Assembly (NCBI GenBank): GCA_023634235.1
Contig: JAMKCF010000022.1
Location: 2,108,001 to 2,172,000 of the forward strand
Reading direction: 5' to 3'
DNA: 64,000 nt
Origin: Pisaster brevispinus
Lineage: Eukaryota; Echinodermata; Asteroidea; Forcipulatida; Asteriidae
Shown one piece after another: positions 34,704-44,823 of this stretch; position 1 is the first letter of the stretch, and every line of letters begins with the position of its first letter. Made by a program: the position numbers and the translations under genes. Below the pieces are notes generated by a model. That model had not been told where the DNA came from. It saw only the letters and a list, made by a program, of their open reading frames with translations, and ran no database searches.

Positions 34704-36365
34704 TTTATTAGTATGTATCTCCTGGCAATTACACAATTACTAATATTATACCACAAAGCTACTATGTGTATATAATCATAGCAAGCAAGAGCGAAGTTAA
34801 ATTTAATAAAACAGACATCATTTTCCTTTTCTTTTGTTAACGTTTACGTAGAGTTATCAATGTGTAGGTGTCCTTAATAATTATGCATCACTCTATCAAT
34901 AAATACGTATCGTTATGAATTCCAATTCATCGATCTCGTGTAAGGTTGAACTAAATTCAATACGATTAACATCCAATAACAGGGGCAATGATTGTTCCCG
35001 ATATGTAGTGCCAATTGATTTTGTACCATTTATTATTAAAGTAGGCCTATGTTTGGGGAGGAAGCTAATAACTTTCGATCGAGACTTGAGGAACAAATAG
35101 TTTCAACAGTTTCTGCCTCAAAGAACAATATTTGTTTCAACCGTACAACGTTATTTAAACATCATAGTCCAGGCCGATGAAGCCGTCTAAAAAAACAACA
35201 CTCCAAACAACCCATATTACGAAACTATATTATACGCCATACACAATAAACTCTTACTTGATACAATGCTCCCAAAACTTATTTGTTCCAATTTCCATTT
35301 TAAATTCCGTGCCCATTGTCCTTATGTTTTTTACACAGTTTTTCAGTCGCTATTCTGTTTTTTTTATAAGGGTTTTTTCTCCTTCTTGTTGCTAGTGGGT
35401 TTTTTTGCCCTGCCTGGTTTCTGTTTTTTTTTATGTTTTAAAAATTTCTATAGTTAAATCTTTTGTATTGTTGCTTTAAGTAATTTAGTTTGTTGTTTTC
35501 GAGTGTATTTTAATCCAACCATTTTTATATTGAGGTTGCAAATAAATTTACATTCTATTCTATTCTATTCTATATTGTATATGGAATGTAAATCATTTTT
35601 TATTTATTTTTAAAATATTTTTTTCAAATATTTGTTTGTACGTTGCTGACAGCATGGAGGCAGGAAATAGTAAGTCAATATGTGTTCCCCCAGTTTGCAT
35701 AGTCTTTGTACAGTAAAATTATTTGTATGGCTAGAAACACGATTGGCTAAAACACGGTCACGTGGGATTCAAATTTGGGGGGATAAAATCTGATTTCTTT
35801 TTCAATAACCACATTACTTCGACGTGAAATGACTCTCAAAATGCTTTATACTATCAAAACACGCTGTACTTCTAACCAAGTAATTTTGTGTTGCCATTAA
35901 TTTTAAGAGTGATTACCAATCGTATTACCAAGCTACCTTTCCTTTAAAAGATAATCTACTTTTTTTCTAATAGACTAACTATAAATATTTGGCACTTTGG
36001 TAGGTATGCAGTTAACAAAGACTTAATTCTCTATTATTAATTTGAAACTCATAAGCAAATTACATGATCCTATGACAGTAAATTATCTATAAATTTAATA
36101 ACCCCCCCCCCCCACCCACCCATCCCCTTCCATACACGCACACGCGCTCACACAGCTCTGTGTTACAGTCGCTCCGTGGACATTCCTTTGTTCTGTACAC
36201 TAAGGAAAGTCCTAATCTTTAACACTGTAAAAAAGAAAAACACTGTGTGGACGTGTGTAAGTCCACATAGTGTTTCAAGTCCCTACACTACGTGGGCCTC
36301 TTTTGTTCTCAGGTCCACACTTCGTGTAGCGTTAAAACACTTTATTTGGTACCTTGTCCGCACAC

Positions 36366-36757
36366 AAGTAAACCAGCCTGCAATCGGGACTCCCACCCCC
36401 CTTTCTGTTTGCAATTTTGCTTGTACTTTTTGACGACAGCTCCCATTGGTTTTGAACACACTTTCCAACTTGTTATACACAAACAAGCGTCAATATTGAA
36501 ATGAAACTCCAAGACACAAGCGCAGAAAAAAAACCTGACGAACTCCTCAAACGAAAATCTGACCGGTCCTGCTGGCTAGAGAAAAAATGAGGTGGGGGAA
36601 AACCTAATAATATTTACATTTACATCAAACAGAAACATGGTCAATGCCCTACCAGGCAATCGAAAATCGGGACTCCCACCCCCCCCCCTTCTGTTTGCAA
36701 TTTTGCTTGTACTTTTTTGACGACAGCTCCCATTGGTTTTGAACACACTTTCCAACT
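36366..36757. repeat. Direct repeat block copy 2, flanked by a tandem duplication
   Basis: 36475-36665 repeats 34507-34703. On both sides of it (36372-36462 and 36663-36757) lies CGGGACTCCCACCCCC, then TTTGCTTGTACTTTTTTGAC and CCCATTGGTTTTGAACACAC. The region is therefore a tandem duplication of about 290 bp containing the dispersed block. Confidence 0.85.
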
Positions 36758-37458
36758 CAGGACCTTCACAAAACCATCTTTGTTACAGGTCCCCAGTTTG
36801 AATAGTGTTTACCTACCCACCCACACCCACACAATGGCAACCCCGTGAATCGAGGACTTCTCTTTGTTCTCCACCTATAGTTTTTTTTAAAGCGACATAC
36901 TCATTGATTTTATACACGAAAGCGAAGCGAGCACGTTCTCTCTTAGTCTTGATTGGCGACGCTGTTTTTTGTATTAGCCACCGGTAGAGGGCGCTTCATT
37001 AACTGTTTGGGAGACTGACTCAGAAGGACTGGGCAAGTCTATAAATCTGGATCAAAATGTTCGTGTGATACAGATATCTCTTCTCCAGTAATTCGTGTTG
37101 CGATATCGCACTACGTTAAACAAAATGAACGTCGCCAATCAAGACTAGTTCTCTCTCTGTCAAAACACCCGAATCCCCTTGGTTAAAGTCCTCAAACAGG
37201 TAACCAAAAAAAAAACTTTTTCCAACCCAGTAAATTAAGAACTTCCATTTGCTCTCAAATATTGTTCAAATTTCTTTAAGCGACGTCCCAATTGTTTGTT
37301 GTTTGTTGTTGTTGTTTTTTTTAAAGTTTTTTTTTTACAAAAGTGAAGCTAGGACGTTCTTGCTCCGTCAAAACGCACCCAGATGCCTTTTGTTCAAGTC
37401 CTCGGCTTCAACAAGACACGCTAAGACACAAGGTTGTCTAACAGACAATAACGCAACA

Positions 37459-37678
37459 TTAAGGCCATGTCACACGAGGCAATTAAAAGGCAACCGATTC
37501 CAAGAAGAAACGGCATTTAACATTTTGAATGTTCTCCTTTTTTGTCTTGGGGATCATAAGAAATTGTTTGACAAATAATTATTCATTGTGCTACCAAAGT
37601 GGTCCTGCAGCATGCACTGCAATTGGTTGCCTGTAAAAGTTGCCTCGTTGAGTGACAAGGCCCTTAATCTACAATTTT
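37459..37678. mobile_element. Foldback/MITE-like element
   Basis: The left arm ATTAAGGCCATGTCACACGA is mirrored by a right arm ending GAGTGACAAGGCCCTTAAT. Both arms continue with GAGGCAA and GGCAACC blocks. About 220 bp, non-coding. Confidence 0.75.
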
Positions 37679-37784
37679 CTGTCTCCTATTAAAACACACC
37701 CTCAAAAAAATTTGTAAATGAAAGACGTAAACAAAACAAAAGGTCACGATGATTAAAATATTCAGAGGAAATTACAAAGACACT

Positions 37785-40430
37785 TTAACGGGCGACATGC
37801 ACAGAGGGACCACTGACACCGACATCGATAGAAGTATCGTCATCGTCATCGGTGTCTGACGATCCGGCTTCATCCGTAACTGCAATGCTCATACGCACCT
37901 CTTTTTCGGATCTCTCCCCCACTGCGACGTCGTAAGGACTGACGTCACCCATCTCCGGTCGAGTCATGTAGAACGTTTTGGCGATGGAATAGTACGTCTT
38001 GCCCGTTTTCGCCCGGAAGAACCAACGGTAGGGCCAAGTGAGTCCGAGGATCGTTGCCAGGGCGAAAAAACACACATTCATCCACCAAGGGGCAGTGTTC
38101 TCGTCTACGAACGCCGCCACTCGCTTTTCGAATCCAGGCACGCCCATGTCCGCCTCGACATCCATATACTTGTCCATGTGCTCGTTTCTTTTCTTGAACT
38201 CTTCAAATTGGGACGAGTAAACCGTAGCGGTCTCAAGGTCACCAGGTGAAATGCTTTTGCTGAGACGGATTCTCGTGACGCCGAACTTACTGATCCCCTC
38301 CATCCGCTCGGCGGATTCGTCCGACCAGTACTTGAAAACGAACGTTTTGAAGTCTCGGTGCGTTACAACTTTTTCTGTGTAGGTTTCCAGGCGGGATTGA
38401 GAGTTGCCTTGCGCGTCCGTGTAGTAAACTGTCCTTGTCCGTGTCTCGTAGTGATAGCAGATGGCACGCCAGGTAATTATAGGTTGAGCCTGGCGCATCT
38501 GAGAGATTAGCCTACCGACTGTGCCGGCTTCTCCGAGCTTGCTCAGGTAGACTTTTTCCCTGGAGCAGATTGACTCTAAAAGCATGATCAAATATGCAAA
38601 AGGCATCACGATGACACCGAAAAGGGCCAATACTACCATACTTGAACTATAAAACCCGCATTTTGTGGTGAAACAAGCTACCACCCAAGGAAAATAAAAC
38701 CACAACGAGCAGAAGGAAGTAATGGACAAGATCCTGGCAAGGCTGATATTTCTTATACGACGTGACCTCTTTCGTTTCTGTTTGGTTTGCGTGCTACCGT
38801 CTTCTGGTTGGGAGGAATTAATGGCCCCAGCAGCGTGCTGGTCTTGATCTTGGGAAGGCTCTGGGATAGCTACAGTTACCATCTCAAGTGTTTCTGTTTC
38901 TGGTTCATCGGGTTCTTCTTTGCATTTCAAGATTCCGTAAACGACGAAAGGTAAAACCAGAGTTACGGTCAAGACTACCACGAGTGTGAATATCCAAAGA
39001 CCCGATGGCTCCTTGGACTTACCGTCGCTGCTGCTGCCGTCCGAATCACCTCCGTAGCGGTCTCTCCAACTTGACCAACTGTTCCAACTGTTCCAACTGT
39101 TCCAATTGTTCCAACTGTTCCAACTGTTCCAACTGTTCCAACTGTTCCAACTGTTCCAACTGTTCCAACTGTTCCAACTGTTCCAACTGTTCCAACTGTT
39201 CCAACTGTTCCAACTGTTCCAACTCGACCAACTCGACCGAGTGGTTGTGATCATTGGTGGCGTGGTGGTCTTGGAGCAAGAGCCATCAGAAATCCACTCA
39301 CCGGTGTCAAAGGGTGAGATGGCACCTGCTATCGGGCCACGGCACACGGCGAAATAATAGCTGGGAGAGTAACCCTCCCGGCAGAACCAGGTTGCAAGTG
39401 CCCCGTCGATACTAGTATCGTCCCATACGATTGTATTGCTAGTTTGGACATCTCGGAGGCTGGGGCACACTTGTTGCTGTACTTGTTCGCAGGACTGCCC
39501 GGTGAAATATGTAGTGCAATCACAAATTATCTCATTGCCGTCCTTCTGATGGCAGGTTCCGTTATTTTTGCAGGGGTTGTGTTCCGCACATGTCTGATTT
39601 GTAAGCATCCCACGGCAGTCCAGTGAAACCCTGTTGTTTGATTGGAATTGATTGCTTGTATAGACATACCATGTTTCTTTGATGAATTCTGGCTGCAAGA
39701 CGTTTGTAGTTACGTACATAAAGACAGAATCGGTGTTGTAATCCGGCCCAACAACCCACCCGGAGAAAGACTCGGAGTAGAAGAGGTACGCCGTACCTGC
39801 TCCGGGGCCTCCACGCAAGAATACCGGGCGTGAATACCTAACAACACCGGCTAGCCGCTCGTAGTAATAATTGAGTTGATTGATGTAAACGAACTGTCCG
39901 TTGCTCAGGTCCTGGCGAATGACTTGGTTGAAAGCAAACTCCCCGGAACTGCATGGCCTGAACTGTACGTCGTCTGGTATGCACCGAGGACCCAAGCGTG
40001 CGTTGGAATCAACGTAAAAGGAACCCTGGCTGACGAAATCATAGTAAAACCACCTGTCGATCACGTTTAAAAAGGGCGTCGATCCCCGATTAAGCCAATT
40101 GGTGTCGGAGAATGTTTTTGTGGTTGCACCGAGCCCGGACAACTCCCCTTCCCCAGTACCGATCATCATTTGCCTCTTGGCACGGTCGAAGTGGAGAAAC
40201 TGATCCTGCTGCTCGTGTTTGAACACGGGGAAATCTGACCAGGTGAACGACTGAAGCCTGTACGCACCGCCTAGCTGAACTAACCCGACGTACTTAGGAT
40301 CAGCATCAACGAAGATTCTCTCACACAGACCGGTCGGGATATTACCTGCACAGCTCACCAGTTGCCCCACGTTAACAATCACGCATATACAAAACAGCGA
40401 CCACACAAGCCTTAAATGTGGTTCGCCCAT
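37785..40430 (-). CDS. TMEM151-like membrane protein with EGF/CCP-like ectodomain and Ser-Trp-Asn stalk
   Basis: Intronless frame; function unknown. Numbering is from the first ATG of the frame (40472). I prefer the third Met (residue 15, position 40430) because its context is AAGATGG and a signal peptide (LVWSLFCICVIVNVGQLVSC) follows at once. Residues 45-290 are an unrecognised Cys-poor ectodomain. Residues 295-328 are an EGF module (six Cys, CKNNGTC, CDCTTYFTGQSCE). Residues 336-399 are CCP/sushi-like (Cys336, 364, 378, 399). Residues 413-470 are (Ser-Trp-Asn)n. TM1 is at about 489-513. From about 570 the protein resembles TMEM151: two hydrophobic segments, ITWRAICYHYETRTRTVYYT, a long loop and a last segment with WPYRWFF; the cytosolic tail is Asp-rich. 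TMEM151 proteins I know lack the ectodomain, so this is a fusion or an echinoderm-type family member. Confidence 0.85.
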   Translation of the reverse strand: MGEPHLRLVWSLFCICVIVNVGQLVSCAGNIPTGLCERIFVDADPKYVGLVQLGGAYRLQSFTWSDFPVFKHEQQDQFLHFDRAKRQMMIGTGEGELSGLGATTKTFSDTNWLNRGSTPFLNVIDRWFYYDFVSQGSFYVDSNARLGPRCIPDDVQFRPCSSGEFAFNQVIRQDLSNGQFVYINQLNYYYERLAGVVRYSRPVFLRGGPGAGTAYLFYSESFSGWVVGPDYNTDSVFMYVTTNVLQPEFIKETWYVYTSNQFQSNNRVSLDCRGMLTNQTCAEHNPCKNNGTCHQKDGNEIICDCTTYFTGQSCEQVQQQVCPSLRDVQTSNTIVWDDTSIDGALATWFCREGYSPSYYFAVCRGPIAGAISPFDTGEWISDGSCSKTTTPPMITTTRSSWSSWNSWNSWNSWNSWNSWNSWNSWNSWNSWNSWNSWNSWNNWNSWNSWNSWSSWRDRYGGDSDGSSSDGKSKEPSGLWIFTLVVVLTVTLVLPFVVYGILKCKEEPDEPETETLEMVTVAIPEPSQDQDQHAAGAINSSQPEDGSTQTKQKRKRSRRIRNISLARILSITSFCSLWFYFPWVVACFTTKCGFYSSSMVVLALFGVIVMPFAYLIMLLESICSREKVYLSKLGEAGTVGRLISQMRQAQPIITWRAICYHYETRTRTVYYTDAQGNSQSRLETYTEKVVTHRDFKTFVFKYWSDESAERMEGISKFGVTRIRLSKSISPGDLETATVYSSQFEEFKKRNEHMDKYMDVEADMGVPGFEKRVAAFVDENTAPWWMNVCFFALATILGLTWPYRWFFRAKTGKTYYSIAKTFYMTRPEMGDVSPYDVAVGERSEKEVRMSIAVTDEAGSSDTDDDDDTSIDVGVSGPSVHVAR
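39082..39225 (-). repeat. Coding minisatellite, 9-bp unit x16, encoding Ser-Trp-Asn
   Basis: On the plus strand TTCCAACTG is repeated 16 times. Fifteen copies are identical and one has a single C-to-T change, giving Asn for Ser. Degenerate units flank both sides. It encodes the stalk between ectodomain and TM1 of the TMEM151-like protein. Unit length is a multiple of three, so copy-number change keeps frame. Confidence 0.95.
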
Positions 40431-40682
40431 CTTTAACATTGTTGAAACTTTTGTCACTATAAACAGGTGCATACAGTTTTGGTATAAGAGAGATCTGTAT
40501 AGTTGGTTGAGCAGTCGATCAAAATAATGGCATTTCCTTCCCGCACATTGTCATTATATGCAGAAACGCCACAGTAACGTGACGTCACACAAACTACATT
40601 GTACATCCGCGTAAAGGCGAAACCATCCATTTTGAATTTGGAGAATATAACATCCTCTTCCGCAAGTTGGTGGAAACTTGGT

Positions 40683-40856
40683 CCAATAAGCTATACGCCT
40701 CTCTTAATATTTATGCATGACGTCATAATTCTTACCAAAAATGAGGCTATGGGCCGGGCGCACGTCCGCCACCGCTTGCAGTGGCTGCGCCTATAGCCTC
40801 GTTTTGGGTTAAATTGTGACGTACCTCATGCATAAATATTAAGAGAGGCGTATTGG
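40683..40856. mobile_element. Foldback element just upstream of the TMEM151-like gene
   Basis: The left arm has CGCCTCTCTTAATATTTATG and CATGACGTCA. The right arm reads CATGCATAAATATTAAGAGA followed by GGCGTATTGG. An inner pair (GAGGCTATGGGC and GCCTATAGCCTC) extends the hairpin. The left outer arm has about seven extra bases. A perfect CRE-type TGACGTCA lies in the left arm. The element sits about 250 bp 5' of the preferred start codon. Confidence 0.8.
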
Positions 40857-43800
40857 AAGAGGACGTTAAAAACCTAATTGAACGAAAACAGCAACAAGTG
40901 ATCTCTGCTGAAACTCATTTAAAATGTTTTCAACCAATAAAGAAATTGAGTTCACTTGAGATTAAACAGAGTGTACAAAACAACCATTTTGAATACCCTT
41001 CGCCGGCGAGTGTGTCGACAGTTAAGGCTTACGGGTTAAGACTACGGCCCTGTGCGATTTAGAGGCTACGGCTACAGCTACGGATGCTGCTAAGGGTGTT
41101 GCTATGGGCATCCTATGCTCCAACGCATGTCCATGTGACCACCAAGCACCAGCCGCAGCCGCTGTCTCCACTTTGAAAAAGTGAGTGGATAAAATGTATG
41201 CGTCAAGCGCATAAACCACGACAGAAAATCCAGTTAACTAAACCAAGTGACTCTTTTGTTCTTTCCAGTTGAGTTGGGCTTCATTATGGATGACTCACAT
41301 TTTGTGGAAAGTATTATATTTATTGGAGGCTGTAGCTCTATTGTACTTGTGCCAGTCGGCAAGAACTTTATTTTGAATGCGTTTCCGCCCTGCGTTAAAG
41401 GGACGGCAAAAAGAGAATTGGAATGAAGCCAATAGAAAACTGATTTCAGACTTATCATTGCAGAGACGAGCGTCCTCGTTTCCACGACCCCTGCTGCGTG
41501 GAATGAGTGTCCAGTATTTTTCAGGTTGAGTGGGTGGGCGGGGGGGGGGGGGCGGAAGGAAACTTAGAGAAGGAATCATATTTAGAGAAGGTTGTATTTC
41601 TGGACAGGTAATAAAAAAGTGGAGATATTGTTGTTGTTACCCCCCCCCCCAACACCATCCACTCAGCGGGGAGTGGTCGGAATTGATGTGCTGTAGTACA
41701 GGTTTGACAATATAGTGAAGGAGAAGGGGAGAAAGAACCAAACATACAAAAACAACACCCATAGGATACAAAAACAAACAAACAAACAAACAAACAAACA
41801 CCCCAACCAACAAATAACGAACAGACACAATAAGCGAACAAACACCCCCAACACCCAAACAAACAAGCAAACACACACCCTATAACATTAGCACTGCATG
41901 TCAACCAAACACCAACAAATAATCCACCAATCATTTCCAGTCACGTATTAACTCCTTGCACGCACACAGTCTCAAATATGCATCTTTTTGTGGCGACATC
42001 TTTTGTTCTTTCCATTGTCCCTGTACTTAACAGTTTCCCATAGACTTTGTATCCACAAATTTCCTTGTGGAGCACCCCGGTCTTTAGAATTTCCCTGTGG
42101 AGTCCTTTTATTTTCCCTTTTTTGTTTTGTCCTTGGTCTCCATAAGGTACCGAATATGAGTACACGTGGTGACTGTGCCACACCCATCATTTTGGGGCAA
42201 CAAGTAAGGTGTTACGCCACGTCACCCAAAATGGCGCAACCAAGATTTGACGTCATCCTCACAAGATTTAGTGATGATGACGTCAGGTGTATCAGATCGA
42301 TTTTCCGTTTTCTAATTCACATAAAACAATCTATACTCTCAGACCCACCGTACAATGATACAACAACCATAACACCCTGATGGATCCCCTCTCCTAAATA
42401 AAAAAAAACTCCAACAAATGAAAGCAATCTTTAAAAGTGACTGGTATTTAACGCTTTCGTAGACTTCCAGCGAGTATATATTTATATGCACAACAACTTA
42501 ATACTACTAAGTCAAAGTAAACAATCCTCTGAAACGATATCGTGTAAATCATTTACCTATACGAGACTGCCGTGCTGGTACAACACCTTTGGACTTTGAC
42601 CAAAACAAACAACCAACATGGCGACGAAAAGCTAGTGCCCGTGTGTGGACTAAACCGGTACGTTTATCAACGAGGCGCCAAGTCTAAAGCTAATTCATGA
42701 ATGATGCACAGTCATTTGAGATAGAAAGAGGTATGTGTTAATTTATTGGTTCATTTACTCATTTGAGTTTGTTTGTTTATTTATTTGTATTTTATGTTTT
42801 AGGTGTTCGTGCAACATGTGCACGAACACCTCTTGTTATTGTTCTGTTTTGGTTTTGGTTTTTGTTTTGTTTTTTGTTTTTTTGTTTTTTTTGGGGGGGA
42901 CACATGTACTTTGTTTTGCACAGGAAGGTCAACCGGACCCATTTTTGTGGCACTGCTTCCTGGATGGCCCATAAAGGTAGGCCTACGTGCCAAACACACA
43001 TGGCTCCGTAAACACAGGATTCTACAGTAAGAGGAGACATGGAAATGAGCCGAGAAGTTTCCTTGAAACACACTAGACTGAAAGGTGCCGTGATTGTTCC
43101 GTGTTTGCAGAATTTCTTTATTAAAGTATATACAATTGCCCCAGTTTCGATCAAAAAACAATATCTGTTTACTAAAATGCTTTCAACACAATAGATGACA
43201 CCTTCTTCTGTTTTACACAGGTCAAAGACGAACGTGCATTACTCTGCTTTGAGTGTGTTTTTTTTACCAAGTCTCGCTTTGCATACTCAGTCATAAGCAT
43301 AAGTTCCTTCAATGTTTATCACGCAATCATGGCTGACACATGGAGGAATGACAGTCTCTTCCTCTATGTGATACATGATTGGTAAAATGATCAAAGTAAC
43401 ACATGAAATATTCAACAATGAAGAAAACACTGCCCCTCGAAACTCACTCTCTTGTACGTCCATTTATCAAGCCGAAATAGACACGTAAACCATATCAAAA
43501 CCGGTGTCTACATACAGCTATACGGCTACGACTGTTGCGAAGTGTTTACGTCCTGTACTTTAACGCACGAGGAGGCTAAGATCAAGCCGTAGCCGTATAG
43601 CCGTAGCCACCAATTCAAACACGGCCCTTAATAAATGCATATATCCTGAGAAAACATTACCTTGCTGGTTTTTTTTTTCTTCTCCAAAACTGCTGAAAAT
43701 TTAACAGGTTGATTGCTTGATGGTTTATTGAAAGCTAATATACTGAAATGATGTATATTGGTATGCATGTAAGCTTTGGGGTTTGTTTGTTTTTTGTTTT

Positions 43801-44554
43801 GTTTTTTTGGGGGGAGGGTTTGGGGGGCAAAATACTGCACTGGTCGTACAGAAAATTTGACATGTTTGTGTCACTCTCCACATAAATTCAAGAAAGTAAC
43901 AGCTGCACAAGTTTTGAGATATGCCTCTTTCTTCATAATCAAAAGTTGATAAAAAAAAACCATAAAGTAAAATACACAGTACAAGATTTCATGTTATCTT
44001 CCATTGAGTAGTGTACAAATCGTGCCTGCATACAGAAAGTCAGGTCTGTGGCTCTGTTTGTAATCTAGTGATGTCACAGGTCACATGGTTTATAGTTTAA
44101 ATGAGTAAAGAGGATGATGATTAACCGGTGTGTACATGTAATGACGTAATGATTGACATAATTAAATATGGACTTAACCCTGAAGACGCTTAGTCTTCCT
44201 TCAAGTCGTGTAACTGTCCACCTCAATGCTCAAAGAGATTTCATATTGTAATAGTTTTAAATCACGAGAAAGTTGAAATAGTTTCGAATCTGATGCTCCC
44301 TCCTTGAAACGTTAGCATTTTTTGGTAGTTGCACGTGCCAGCAGAGAATAAACACAGTGCAAGATCATTGTCAAGACGCACACACTTTGATATTCTTCTT
44401 CTTCTGAGTTTCGTTGCCTGGACTTATAATCTCATTACTCGTGGTTGTGTGAGTGTGGGTGTGTGTGTTTTTTGAACGTTGTGTTTCACTCGTAAGCAGG
44501 TGAGACTTCAACAAGGTGGAGCAGCGTCCAACCCGTCTGCCCGATACTGCAATA
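40857..44554. other. Intergenic between divergent genes
   Basis: The 5' sides of the TMEM151-like gene (minus) and the sialyltransferase (plus) face each other here. Contents: a CAAA/AAAC microsatellite (about 41774-41802), G and C homopolymers (41542, 41640), a 'GGCTACGGCTACAGCTACGG' repeat (41060-41170, related to 43505-43616 and 50390-50480) and a short ATG followed by stop near 42620. No exon was recognised, though a 5' untranslated sialyltransferase exon could lie here. Confidence 0.5.
43505..43616. repeat. Foldback of GGCTACGGC-type repeat
   Basis: CAGCTATACGGCTACGAC at the left is mirrored by GCCGTAGCCGTATAGCC at the right. Related single arms occur near 41060 and 50390. Confidence 0.6.
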
Positions 44555-44823
44555 ATGCGATCCCGAACAACGAGACTGTGGACCGTTACAGCCTTAGTTA
44601 GCCTGGTGGCCATCATATCGTTGGCCAACACCTACTTTCTAGGCCGTCGCTATGCACCGACTCAGAGCCCGCACATCATCCACAGGGATGGACGTCCAAG
44701 GAAGGGGTTGGCCCGCGTTAAAGTGACTCCACAGATAATCGAGGTCCCCCCACGGAAGGATGATGATCCGCCCACCCAGAAGGTGGCCCCAGTGTCGCTA
44801 CACTGCAAACAAGTGTGTATGAC
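44555..44823 (+). CDS. Sialyltransferase exon 1 (coding part)
   Basis: 89 codons plus two bases. Encodes MRSRTTRLWTVTALVSLVAI, the anchor and stem up to CKQVCM. Donor AC|GTAAGT. Confidence 0.85.

Larger units (their letters stand above)
33680..37784. other. Intergenic with duplicated blocks
   Basis: Holds two copies of a block of about 195 bp (34507-34703 and 36475-36665), a tandem duplication near 36370-36757, a TTCTA microsatellite (about 35545-35575) and a foldback (37459-37678). The 3' untranslated region of the minus-strand gene should lie at the right end. No exon was recognised. Confidence 0.5.

Noticed and set aside
39005..39357. Alternative-frame frames rich in CSN, LEQ or LFQ repeats
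   Set aside because: These are shadows of the 9-bp coding repeat of the TMEM151-like gene. The SWN frame is the only one continuous with the 895-codon frame.
41521..41934. 137-codon hydrophobic frame rich in Cys, Phe and Val
   Set aside because: It is generated by an AAAC microsatellite and C homopolymers read on the minus strand.
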